Shown one piece after another: positions 25,137 to 36,362 of a stretch of 64,000 bases of DNA. This DNA comes from Tetrahymena thermophila SB210 (taxonomy: Eukaryota; Ciliophora; Oligohymenophorea; Hymenostomatida; Tetrahymenidae), in the NCBI RefSeq assembly GCF_000189635.1, contig NW_002476578.1, positions 1-64,000 of the forward strand, written 5' to 3'. The translations under genes were made by a program, and so were the position numbers. Under the pieces are notes generated by a model. The model made no database searches and was not told the origin of the DNA. It saw only the letters and a list, made by a program, of their open reading frames with translations. The first letter of the stretch is position 1. Each line of letters starts with the position of its first letter.

Positions 25137-25781
25137 TCACTTTGAAGTATATTCCTTTACTATATCTAGAAAATAGTACCTACATATGAAAAAAAAAATT
25201 TGCCATATTATTTATGAAATCCATATTATGAAGATTCTAATTTTATTTTTTCTTTCGAACTCAAGATGAATAAATGTAAACCAGACTACGTGAAGAGGAC
25301 TTAACATTTCCATGAATTACAAAGCAGTTTTAGTAAAGAACCAATAAATTAAAGGTATATATAGCAAGTATATGAAATAATATTTTTATTTTGGACTCAC
25401 ATCTGCTTTGACATTGTAGAAAATCGAAATGCAAAATGATATTTATAAAACTCTGTCTATTGGCAATATGTATGAGCATGCTAAAGCTAAAACTGCTATA
25501 GTCAAAATCATATAAAACACTTTTCCTTTATATGTTTAGAAAAGATCTCTATATATTGGTCTTTCCAATAAAGTATCCATATAAATTTTATGATCCTAAT
25601 CTTTAGGGCAATGTCTAATCACTTTACTTTTAATTAGCCTAGTCCTAAAATATTCTTTCATGCAGCTTTGGCAAATGCTACATTCACAAAAATCTTATTT
25701 CTTATCATGGCTAAAACATTTTTTACAATAGGAGCAGTCAAATTTCTAATTCTAATCACTTTAAACTTCTTTTTTTTTCAT
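25137..25781 (-). CDS. RING-like zinc-finger protein with multiple membrane helices
   Basis: A single uninterrupted frame of 214 residues runs from ATG at 25781 to TGA at 25137-25139. An N-terminal Cys cluster is present at residues ~14-65: C-x2-C-x2-C, then C-E-C-x2-C-x2-C-M, then about 18 residues later C-P. This resembles RING1 of RBR-type or membrane-anchored ubiquitin ligases, although the last zinc ligands are not obvious. About four hydrophobic helices follow (after K-V-F-Y-M-I, in V-L-Q-I-S-F, in Y-F-I-Y-L-L, and in I-F-I-I-W-I). The likely role is a membrane ubiquitin ligase, by analogy only. Upstream of the ATG another frame stays open as far as 25953 with a hydrophobic stretch, so an extra 5' exon is possible. 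Confidence 0.7.
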
Positions 25782-26497
25782 TCTTGCTATTTAAATAATT
25801 TTCTTTAGAATTTAAATCCTTTAATTTAAAATTATAAAGAATAAAAATAATAAATAAACTTTTCAACAAAATAATTAAATAAATTAACTAACTATCTTCA
25901 ACAAACAAAACAACAATAGCATTTAAATATATAAATTATTGAGCAAAATACATTTTAAAATTAGTTTGAATTTTCTATAACACAGATAGTTAGTTAATTA
26001 GTTAGTTGTTTATTTTATCTATTTTAAAATAATTTGAAAATAAGTAAATAATTATGTAAATTTTATTTGAATACCAGTTTAAAATGAATGAATGATAAGA
26101 ATTTGTTGTAGACACTTTAAAAACAATCAGCAAAAAATAATTTCACATAATTATCCATTTGTTTATTATTTTATGTTTTTCAAAATTGTTAATAGCTTCT
26201 TAATCAGTACATACTATTTGCTTAATATTTGTTTAGACAAGAATAGAAAATTATATTTAGAAAGAAAAGGTTATAAAATATACCAAAGATCTTTAAAGTT
26301 ATTTGTAGTTTAGTTTTATAAATTGCGCTATTTGCTTGCTTGCTTTCCTGATTGTTTTTTTGTTTATTTAATTAATTAGTTGAAATTGAAGGAAGTATAA
26401 ACATAATTATAATATAATAAAAATAAATAATAAAAATATTGATTTAAACAAATAGAATTTAGAAAAAATAAATTATTGATATTTATAATAGGCAAAA
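25782..26497. other. Intergenic spacer between divergent genes
   Basis: AT-rich DNA between the RING-membrane gene (-) and the ankyrin-RING gene (+). It must contain both promoters. Bases 26092-26313 form a frame under the standard code, but in the ciliate code it does not end there and has spacer-like composition. Confidence 0.55.
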
Positions 26498-27355
26498 ATG
26501 CAAGTCATGTATTCCCAGATTAATCCCTATTAAATGTAGGTTTAGATGCCATAAAGACCACTAATGATTTTTCAAAAGCAACGAAATGGCATTAAAAACT
26601 AAATGTATTAAGCAATTAAAGAAGGCAATTTTTAAAAAGTTAAACAGCTTTTAAAGGAATACGACGTAGATCCAAATGAAGAAGTTTCAGTAGCTGGCTA
26701 TTGCTGGACAGCTTTGCATTATTCTTGCCATTTTAGATAGCCTTAAATTTTAGAGATTTTTATTCATCTAATATATAAAAAGAATTAAAATTTCTTTGTG
26801 GATGTAATGAATATTAAAACTAAGGAAGGATGGACTCCTTTGATGATCAGTTGTATCTATAAATCACCAGAATGTGCTAAGATTTTGTTAAGCTATGGAG
26901 GAGTTGACCTAAATGTCCGTGATTACAAAGGTTCAAACTGTTTACAGCTTTGTGAAAGCTTTTAGACCAAAGAATGTTTTGATATTATTTAAACTGCAAT
27001 GAAAAAAAATTAATAAAACAATGGATTAGTTCCCACAAATTTAGAGCTTTTAAAGTCTAAATCAAACTTGATTGATGAATTTTAAGATGGACGTGCTAAC
27101 AAATAGCCTAAGGAAATGGATAAAGCAACTGAATAAAAATATAAAAAGCTTTTAGAAGAGGGTTATAGATTGCCATGCGTTATTTGCTAAGTCGAGTTAG
27201 GTTATATCAAATACACAGATTGTTGTGGCCAGCCTATGCACGGACATTGCTAAACAGAAAAGATTACATCTTGTCCTGTTTGCAGAAATTCAAATTATAC
27301 CTTAAGAACAGATGTGATCTTTCCTGAAAGAGCTTTTAGTCTTGAAAAGCCTTGA
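26498..27355 (+). CDS. Ankyrin-repeat protein with C-terminal RING-like finger
   Basis: Intronless frame of 285 residues from ATG 26498 to TGA 27353. Residues ~40-150 contain about three ankyrin units, the clearest being W-T-A-L-H-Y-S-C and W-T-P-L-M-I-S-C followed by A-K-I-L-L-S-Y-G-G-V-D-L-N. Near residues 225-262 is a Cys/His cluster C-V-I-C ... D-C-C-G-Q-P-M-H-G-H-C ... C-P-V-C-R, matching a RING-type zinc finger. The combination suggests an E3 ubiquitin ligase with ankyrin substrate binding, known as an architecture in plants and animals. Function here is inferred. The acidic/Lys-rich segment between the domains is short. The first ATG is used; a second Met follows at residue 4. Confidence 0.85.
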
Positions 27356-28296
27356 TTTCCTCTTAGTAATATGAAACAATAAATTATTAATTCAAATCTC
27401 TATGAAATAGAAAAGACTTTTTACGATTTACAAAATTAATTTTAGATATGAAAAGGTTATTCTCAATATTTTTACTTGAATTTCAGCTGCAATAGCTCTT
27501 TTGTGTATTCTGCAAAATATAAAAATAGCATATAAATAGATAAATTAATATACTAACATCTCAACATAATAAAAATTTTCTATATCTCTTTTTTCTCATT
27601 TTCAAAACAAACAACCAGACAAACGTATGAATAAATAAATAAATCTATGTAAAGAATATAATTATTAGATTGATAGAAAACATAGCATTTTCATTTATAT
27701 AATATTTATAAGTTAAAATCAACGTTTATTTCTTTAGTTTTATAATATTATCAAATGCATTTTAGTTATATATAATCTCAAAAAACAATAACAAATTATT
27801 TAAAATCTTTTAATATTATTCTAAAATTTTATAAAAAAGCTTTTGTGAAATTAAAATGATATTTAGAATTCATAAAAATAATTATTAAATAACAAATAAA
27901 ATGGAATTTTTTATAATGTTTTTTATGAATTTTGTTTATTTTTTATAAGTAAGTAAGGATATTCTTCTTGTTATTTAAGAATATAGTTTAAATATAAAAA
28001 ATAGTTCTTAAAAATGAAAAATGATTTTTAATGAAAAAGATAAACTAGGAAATATGATTAATTTAAATTGAAAAAATGAAGGATAAATGAAATATATTTT
28101 ATTTTTTAGATTTTATTTTATTGCTATACATTAATAAATACACATTTTTATTTTTTTCTCACGTAATCAAATTCATTAATTATTGAAATTTTAAGGAAAT
28201 AGCTCAAAATAATCTTGTCTGTTAATAACATCATATTAAATTCTAATATGCTTTGAATTTAATAGTAATTTATTTATCTATTTAAATAAAAATTAT
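27356..28296. other. Intergenic spacer between convergent genes
   Basis: Very AT-rich DNA holding the 3' flanks of the ankyrin-RING gene (+) and the Q/N-rich membrane gene (-). I see no coding frame or RNA gene in it. Confidence 0.6.
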
Positions 28297-29863
28297 TCAA
28301 TAATTTATTTTTTTATTTTTGGTTACTTCTGGTAGAATTTCTCTTAGCATAGTGTTCATAAATCTCTTGCTTAGATTTTCTTCATACTCAGATCGATACA
28401 ATTTTCCTTTTACCTAAAAAAATATAGTAATATATATTATATATTTTTATATAACTAACATTTATTTACTTTTAATAAATCTGCTAATTCTATTACCAAT
28501 TCTTTAGCAAACTTTTTCGCTAAATTGGAATCCATATCTTATTTAATTTCTTCTTTTATATATATATTAGTTTTTGAGTTATCCATGTTACTATCGTTAT
28601 TGCTATCGAAAGAGTTTTACTAGTACAGATTTTCATTATTTATTTTATTTTTAGTTTAAGAAGGCTTCTTATTGTATTCTAACCCAAAATTTTTAAAAGA
28701 AGCTGTCAATTAATTAAAAATACTTTCACCATTTAAGAATTTATTGATATTTTTATAGGCAACGTATATAAGAAGAATCAAAAATATAATTGTAGCAAAG
28801 TTAATTTTTGGAATTAGTCTAGCTTATGATCTATTATCATTAACTTAATAAGCAGTACTGATTGGTTAATTTAAGTTATTACGAGTGTACTTCTATAGAT
28901 CAGGATCAGATACGCTAGGAGGCTGAGGAAGATTAGGAGCTTGTAGATTATTAACTCCTTTATTTTGAGGTTATTCAATTTTTCTCCTTACAATCTCTAC
29001 ATTACCAAAGGAATCTTCTCTCCTTTCTGTAATATATTCTGATTAATCAGACAAAAAAGAGCATTTATTGTCTGGTAAAATAGAGCTTAAGCTAGAATTT
29101 TCAGATTTAAAGTGTTAGTTTTATTTTATATATTCGTTGATTGCTGAAATATCCTTTCTTGTATAAGCATTAAAATTGTTGTAATTATTATTATTATAAA
29201 GATGAGGTGTAGGAGATTATGAATGATGATGATACTTATTAGCATAAGCATATTATTCCTAATTTATCATTTATTGTGGATAATGGTTATTATATTGATA
29301 CTATTGTAAAACATTATTTTTATTGTATTAATAAATCTAGTTGCCTGTTAACGGATCTTAATAATCTAAGTAGCTAAATCTTTCCGCATCTCTATTGAAG
29401 TAAACAGGACTCATCTGATTTTTTAATTCCATTACATTCTTCCTATTTTAAACTTTTTGTCTTGTATTTGTAAGGTGTTTTATATCAAGATCATTCAGGT
29501 TTTATGATTCGTTGCTAAGGCGATTTTTTTCTGATTATTCTTTTTGATTGCTCATACTAATAGTTGATAGAATACTCTATTTCCCAGCATCTTTAATTCT
29601 TGACTCCTTACAATAGTTTTCTTTTTCATTTAAATACTTCTTTGTATTCCCATGTTCATTAAAGTTCAGTTTATTTGGACTTCTGACTGAAACACCACCC
29701 TTGATTCTTATTGAAATTATTTATAAGTGAATTTATGACGCTTAATAAATATGGCAGTCTTCTTAAAATAAGAAAAACAAATAAATTTTTACAAATCAAG
29801 ATAGTTAGCAGATTTTGACTAAGCCTACCCTTGCTAAGTGGTATAATAAGAGTTTTTACTCAT
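28297..29863 (-). CDS. Unrecognised Gln/Asn-rich protein with one membrane helix
   Basis: Three exons (29863-29793, 29706-28470, 28413-28297) give 474 residues with closing phases. I do not recognise the family. Residues ~25-320 are Asn/Gln/Ser/His-rich and probably disordered. A single hydrophobic segment near residues 325-345 (A-T-I-I-F-L-I-L-L-I-Y-V-A) looks like a transmembrane anchor. The C-terminal ~130 residues are charged and probably helical. No signal peptide is visible, so the long N-terminal part may face the cytosol. The start is uncertain: the same frame stays open upstream to a splice-acceptor-like site near 29928, so one more 5' exon may exist. Confidence 0.7.
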
Positions 29864-30643
29864 AAAGCTATCCTGTAAAAATAGAAATGATTCCTTTATA
29901 AATTGGCTCAATAGAAATTCTTTTGCTCTTTACTGTTTATCACTGAAAAATAAATAAATAAACAAATAAATAATTAGTAAATATTTAGAATTCAAAGTTT
30001 TCTTAATTTAAAATTTTACCGATAACAACTACAAAAAAATATTGAAATTTGATTTGAAAAGGAGACAAAAAAAATCTAGGCATAAATTCTAAATAAAAAC
30101 ACGATAATAAGCAAATAAACTAACACATTAAACAAGATCTATTAATTACTTCAATGAACTTGTTTGTTTATTTATTTATATTTACTTGTTTTTCATTTTT
30201 ATTAATTTATGAAAAGCTTAAAATTCTACTAAATAAATAAGAGTATGAATGAATAATTTATATTTTACTATCAATGCAGAAAATAATTTTAATAAAAATT
30301 TCAAATCCAAATGTAAAAAAAAAAAAACATTTTAGACTTTAATATAAAAAATGCTTTAAGAGACACTAAAAATATAATTTGATGATTTTACGCAATAAAA
30401 ACAAAAAATAAATATTATTTGTTTACTAAATTTATAGTTTTTTTCTTGATAATTATTATATTGAAGTGAATTAGCTCGCTTTCTATTTATTTATTTAGCT
30501 TGCTAACTAGATGCTTATCAAAATTATAAAATTGAGTAATAAATTAACTTATGGCTTTAACTATACAGGAAGTGCTTTTAACAGTTCTTCTTTCTTTTTT
30601 ATATATTAACATGGGAAGTGTTTTATTTTATACTGTTTAGTCC
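29864..30643. other. Intergenic spacer, possible 5' exon at its left end
   Basis: Mostly AT-rich spacer between two minus-strand genes. Bases 29864-29926 continue the frame of the preceding gene without a TGA and are bounded by a TTTTTCAG-like acceptor on the minus strand, so they may be transcribed coding sequence. The rest shows nothing recognisable. Confidence 0.5.
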
Positions 30644-31078
30644 TCAAGAAAGTCTTATCAAAATATAAATTCTAGAATCAACGTTGAAGTTTTTAAGATC
30701 TTCATCTTTACCACTGACCTTCATAAGCAAACCACCAAAACTAGCAAAAATAGACACAGTCTTAGCTTTGTTGTCAGAATTCATATTGTATATTTTGCCA
30801 TGCATAACGTATTCGAACTTATCCTTGATGCTTTCTCTGTCGAATTCTTCTGAGACAAAAATACCTTTGTCTTCTTAGAAGTTACCTAAAGAGGAGGTGA
30901 TCATAACCCAATATTGATTTCCCTTCTTCATTGAGTAGAGATCAGTATGAATATCGATTTCAATCTTAATGTTATTATCGCTGACTAAAACTACTCTTTC
31001 TACTTTAGAAAACTTTTCTTCTTTCTTGATTTCTTCTAATTTGAAACGATCTTCAAGCAAGATATCACTTTTACTCAT
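30644..31078 (-). CDS. RPB8: DNA-directed RNA polymerase I/II/III subunit RPB8
   Basis: Intronless frame of 144 residues from ATG 31078 to TGA 30644-30646; one TAG inside codes Gln. The N-terminus (S-D-I-L-L-E-D-R-F-K) matches the RPB8 start. The middle contains F-E-Y-V-M-H-G-K-I-Y, and the end contains F-A-S-F-G-G-L-L-M-K-V-S-G and D-S-R-I-Y-I-L-I, all characteristic of this OB-fold subunit shared by the three nuclear polymerases. Length is near the family norm of ~145-150. Codon use is richer in C and G than in neighbouring genes, as expected for a well-expressed housekeeping gene. Confidence 0.95.
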
Positions 31079-32488
31079 TTTTACTTAATTTATGAAGGTT
31101 TATGTGTGTATGTATAAATGAACTTATTAATTTATTTATTTATTAATTAATTTAATTTATCTTAATTTTTAGATCTTAGTCCTATTTTTAAATAAATTGC
31201 TATTTATATTATTATAATTAACAAATACATAAATAATCTTTTTATTTTAATTTCAAAATATATATAATACAATCAATATTCATTCTTTTGCTATTAACTT
31301 TGTATTTCCATATGTTTATATCTTTGAATAAGGATCAAAAAATATTCACTAAGACTCACTCTGATTTACAAAGCTAAATCAACCAATGAGCTAAAAAGAT
31401 ATCTTATATTTTAATGTGATATAGTTTTACTTTTACCTAGCTGTAAATTGTTTGCTTTAAAAAACCTAAATTAAACATTTTCATTTTTTATTTATCTTTT
31501 TGGAATTACTTTCACAAAGTGCGCATATGAGTGTAGCATTTTTTAAAAATTGCACTATTATACGCAAGTGCGAAACTTATGCAAAATATATTTGAATTAA
31601 CTTAATATTTATTTTTAAAATATGTTAGATAATATTCAGTTTATTAATAAGCATATAATATTTATGGCCAATTTAATTGGATTTTTTTTACATTTTAATT
31701 GAGTGTTTGTATTCTACTAACTATTGTATTTTAATTTTTAAAATATTTGGCTGAATATATTTTTACATAATTTTTTATTTAGGGACAGACCGAATATCAC
31801 TTTTTTAAAGAATAACAAAAACGGATAAATGAATTTAAAAAAAGTTTGTTAAATTCAGAAAAAAATTTTTTTTTTCTCTCTTTAATTATCTATTCAATAA
31901 AGAATAGTTAAGTTAATTTTTTAAATTATTAAGAAATTTAAAAATAATATTTTCATTAATTTTAAATATTCTACTCAAATGTTCACAATGTGCGCAATAA
32001 TTGTAAATTGAAAAAAAATTTATGAGAAATTTTGTGAAATAATTTTACCATACTATCAATTACCATCTTAAAAGATTATTATTTATACAGATTATGCATA
32101 AAATATAATATACAATACAAATTTAATAAATAAATGTATTTATTTAAAATAAAAGATATTTGCTTTTAGTTAGTTAGTAAGTAAGTTAGTTAGTTAGTAA
32201 TATTTTATTTTTTTTAAGCAGAGTTTCATGCTTATTTGAAAAATATGAATTTAATTTTCTTTGATTTATATAAGCAAAGGCTTTTTTAATTTTATTTTAG
32301 CCAGTTATTTGAATGTTATGTTTATATATCATTCATTAATGCTATTGTTATTGTTGTGGAGTTTCAAAAACTGATTAACTTGCTTCTTTGCCAATTACTA
32401 TTAAATTTTATGTTTAAGGCTGGAGAGATCCTAAATATTCCCTAAATTAATTCAAAATTGTATTAATTAATTTCAGTAAATTTTGGTT
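31079..32488. other. Intergenic spacer with TTAG-rich microsatellite
   Basis: About 1.4 kb of AT-rich DNA between RPB8 and the TTLL gene. It contains a GTTAGTTAGTAAGTAAG-type tetranucleotide run near 32167-32200 and scattered GTGCGCA words near 31520, 31575 and 31990. No protein or RNA gene was recognised. Confidence 0.55.
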
Positions 32489-35251
32489 TCAATCAATTTA
32501 CCATAGATTTTCAAAGTTAGAATATCCTTCTATTGCATAGTCATTAAAGCAGCTTGTAAACATTTCTTTTAAAAACCAAATTAAAATATTTTAAAATATA
32601 AAATAAAAATTACTGTTTGAGCAAAATACTCTATCGATAGTAATCCTAAATGCATCATCTAAAATTTTTAAATATAAAATTAACTAAACAAAAGTTTTTT
32701 CTATTTTCATTATTTTACTTAGCATCCTTGGAATCAATTTTTATAGAAGTTCATTTGATTCCTCTATGCAAGGGTTACTATTAATTTCAATTAATTATGT
32801 GTTCCCATTACTTTCTACCATAAAGTCATATCCAAAAATTTCAAATGTATTTTTTCTATCTTTCCTATATAGCTTCCTTCTTACAGAACTGAAAGAAACC
32901 TTTATTAAATTCTTAATTTACTTCAAAGTGTCTTCAACAGTAAAGGGCATATTTTTATTTTTCAAGTATTCCTTTTAAAATTTAGAAAAATAAATGTAAA
33001 AAATGTATTTGTTTGTTTGTTTTTTTAGAAAATTACACCATAATCGTCAAACGAAATAATGTTTCCATTTTCATACTTTCCATAATTTTTTCCGTATTTT
33101 TAAATTGCATTATTGGTTAAATGAACATATTTGTCTTATAAAGTATGAGATCTTAAGCTGAATTTCTCACTACTCAGTCTGAGGTATCCTTCTCTAACAA
33201 TTTTAATTAATTAATATATTAGATGCTTTATTAACTAATTCTATTTACTTAAACATGTAAAACTTAAAATCTTGATCAACTAAAACCCACACACGAATAT
33301 CGAACTTTCTATCCTTGATTAGTAATGGTTCCTCTATATATTTCTGCAAAACTATAACTTTTGGTGTTTAATTAAGGTTGCTCACTTAAAGACGAGGCTT
33401 TCTATAGGCTTTCTCTATAGCTTCACTTTAGAACTATTTAATATCTATTTCTTTAAGCATATCTTGGCTTTTTTGTTACTATTCATACTTCTCTACAACT
33501 TAAGGGCATATTTTAATAAAAATTTATTTTAACAATTCTATTTTTCCATATGAAAGCAGCAGTGTAAATAGTTAAGACACTGTACTAAATAAGCTGATTC
33601 CTTGACCTCTATTTAAATCATCTGGTTTCAAAATCCAAATATTTTTTAATTTTGTTGATTGCTGTAAGTTAAAAAAGTAGTCAACAAAATTTTGAATATC
33701 TCTCTCATAATTTTCAGATTCTATGTTCAAAAGAAAAGTTTTAGGAACTAACTGGTCTATTTCATTCTAATTATATTTATATGTAAATTTAATGCAAATT
33801 AAAAAAATATGTTAACCTAAGTTTAATTCATTTGAATGTATTTTCTATGTGCAAATCAAATATTTAATTAATAATTAATTATTTTACAATTATTTTGTTC
33901 TTATTGAGTAATTAATTTAAATGATTTGATCAGAAATTTAGAATAAGAAATAAATAATTATTATTAATTTGATAATTTTTATTTGAGAGATTGTTTATTT
34001 ATTTAATAAATTGCTAATAGAATAAATCAATTAATAAAACATATATTTATATAGCCGTTAATATTACTTTATGTGAATTTTTTAGGTTATTGTATAACTT
34101 GCTTTTACAAGATATTTCAACATGGTTTTCAATGTGATTCACCATTTACTTTTTAGAAGGAGTGAACATAATATCATCGAATTTGATTCCACTACTTGTT
34201 GGTTTCCATCTTTATTAATATTAAAAATTCTTATTTTAGTTTAAGTCATAAAATTAATAAAAACCTAAAATGATAAGAAGAGTAACTATTTTAAGCTTCA
34301 GCCCACCAATCCCTTTTATTTAGAATGCGCTTCACTATTTATGAATTATTTCCTTTTTCAACAATATACTAAAATTGTATTAGTTTAATACTTTTTGATG
34401 TATTTTAATGGTTAGTTTGTTCTTAATTTTCTATATCAAATAAAAAATACATTACTGTAAATTGAACTTTGAAAAGTGGGGTGATGTAGAGTGTTGACAT
34501 TGAATTGTGAATTAATGTAGTAATGCTCATTTATGATTTGATGGCTTTGTTTGATATTATTCTCTTCTCCCTGTTTTTAAATTCCTTCTTCTCATCTTTT
34601 CCTCTTTATAAGGACTATTTTAATTTAGAGTTCTTTATATAATAATGGTTAAATTAATATGTAAAGTACTGTGTTTTTGGTTTATTTATTCTAATTTGCT
34701 CGTTATACTGGAGCTTCCTATCCAGCAGAGTTATATTTAAGAAAAGGAAGAGTAAGCGGTTGTTAAAATAATGAGTTTTCCTTATCTTGTTTACTTTTAT
34801 TTGTGTTTTCCCCTGAATTGCAAGACTAAGATTATGTAGAAACAAAACTTTATCCAGTTGGAGATTTTTATGAAACCTATTGTTCCTTTGGTACTTTCTT
34901 AGTTATTCTCATACTTACAGAAATCTGCTAATCACTTCTTTTAAAATTTAAATTGCTGCTCTAATTCTGGTTCATATTTTTGGAAAAAATATTAGTATTA
35001 ATTGTCCTATTTAACTGAACTCCTCTATTTTATGATTTAGACAAACTAGTTAATATATTAGGGTACTTTTGCTATTCACTCTTTTCAATTTGCTTCATTT
35101 ACAAATAATCATCAGGTTCCTTTTTCGCTAACGATGATAACCCTAATGGAATGTCTAATAAGAATGGATTCTCATCCGCTCCGTTTGTACTATCATTTCC
35201 TATAATAATTGTACCTTTTGTACATTTTATTTTTTCAATATGACCACTCAT
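32489..35251 (-). CDS. Tubulin-tyrosine-ligase-like (TTLL) protein
   Basis: Eight exons (35251-34670, 34632-34265, 34209-34068, 33766-33249, 33193-33037, 32971-32719, 32658-32614, 32565-32489) give 713 residues with all phases closing. The N-terminal ~300 residues are a Ser/Asn/Gln-rich extension. The ATP-grasp TTL domain follows: W-W-A-E region (~285), W-I-L-K-P-x4-N-R-G-Q-G-I (~408-421), K-Y-I-E-E-P-L-L-I, K-F-D-I-R-V-W (~515-522), H-L-T-N-N-A, and E-I-N-S-N-P-C (~651-657). Conserved Lys, Arg, Asp and Glu/Asn residues for ATP and Mg are present, so the enzyme should be active. TTLL enzymes ligate Glu or Gly to tubulin tails, mainly in cilia. Sequence alone does not tell me glutamylase from glycylase. 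Intron 1 (37 nt) is short and its borders are the least certain. Confidence 0.9.
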
Positions 35252-36362
35252 TGTTATTTATTTTTTGAAATTCTAATTTTTAATTAAATTAATTAAAGAT
35301 TACTTAAAAAAGCTAATAAATTAGTTAATTAATAATTATTTAGTTATGTTAATAATAATTAAATGTATTATTATAATATGTCCGTTTAATTATAAAATAC
35401 TTTATAATTAATTTACAAATATGCTAAATAATAATAAAAAAAAGATCAAATAACAAATTGAAAATTATATTCTAAGTTAATTAATCTCAAACAAACAGAT
35501 CATAGATATTTATTAATATTTTTATAAAAAATTATTTTATCAAAAGATTTGGAAAAATCCAAGTTCAATATTTGTTAATCTTTTATTCAAGATCTTTCTT
35601 TTCGTTTTTGCATGAGTTATATGGTTTCTAATTGTTATTTGTTGAAAACATTAATGTATGGATTAATTGTCTTATGTTATTAGCTATTTCTAATTATTCA
35701 TGTGTCTATTTATAAAGCCATTTTATTTAATAAATTGATATGCATTTAATTATTTAATATCAAAAAGCAAAAATAATTTTTTTATTTTTTTAACAGTTGT
35801 ATGTTGATATTGTAATTATCAAAAATCTAATTTTAATTTTAAATATTTGTATTTTTGTGTAAAATATCAGTATATTTATTTTTATATTTTTCTTAATTGA
35901 TTTATTATTTCAAGTCTTCATAAAGGGATGTAATTAGATTTCAAATTTAATGTCTCCCCTTTTAATAGGTATAGTTTCTTAAGTTTTTGTGCTATAGAAA
36001 GCAATTCCAGGTCTATGTAAGGAATTTTAGGTGAATTTTGCTTATACTATAAATTTCTGTAAGTTGTACTATTAGTTATTATATTATTTATATTTATAAC
36101 ATTTACATTTTTTTTTTTATGTTAAGATTATTTTATTAAGAAAATATTATTTATAGGATTTTATATGAAAAAAAAAAAATCAAAAGTTAATTATGGTAGT
36201 AACAAGTAAAAAATAATTACTAAAATGTATATTTTAAATCACTTTAGTTAAACTATTTTTTAATAAATTTAAATTAATAAGGATGGATTTACAGAAATCA
36301 TAAAATATATAAAATAAACTATTTACAAGAAAATAATAAATAAATAAATAATATTTTATCTT
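35252..36362. other. Intergenic spacer before the membrane-protein array
   Basis: AT-rich DNA that separates the single-copy genes from the tandem array. It contains one compact coding-like stretch at 35910-36056 on the minus strand, listed separately. Elsewhere nothing is recognised. Confidence 0.5.
35910..36056 (-). pseudogene. Coding-like stretch, possible orphan last exon
   Basis: On the minus strand a CTTACAG acceptor at 36057 is followed by 147 nt open to a TGA at 35910-35912. The translation has balanced composition, including R-P-G-I-A-F-Y-S-T-K-T-Q-E-T and K-R-G-D-I-K-F-E-I, quite unlike surrounding spacer, and local GC is raised. No upstream exon or ATG could be joined to it, and I do not recognise the family. 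It may be a decayed gene or the end of a gene with distant exons. Confidence 0.33.

Noticed and set aside
26092..26313. Plus-strand frame of about 73 codons under the standard code
   Set aside because: Its stop is TAG, which is glutamine here. The continued frame and composition look like spacer, and no splice or gene context supports it.
32167..32200. GTTAGTTAGTAAG tetranucleotide run considered as a degenerate telomere or regulatory repeat
   Set aside because: It is a short imperfect microsatellite typical of AT-rich spacer; similar GCTT and GATA runs occur near 24130, 26335 and 18080.
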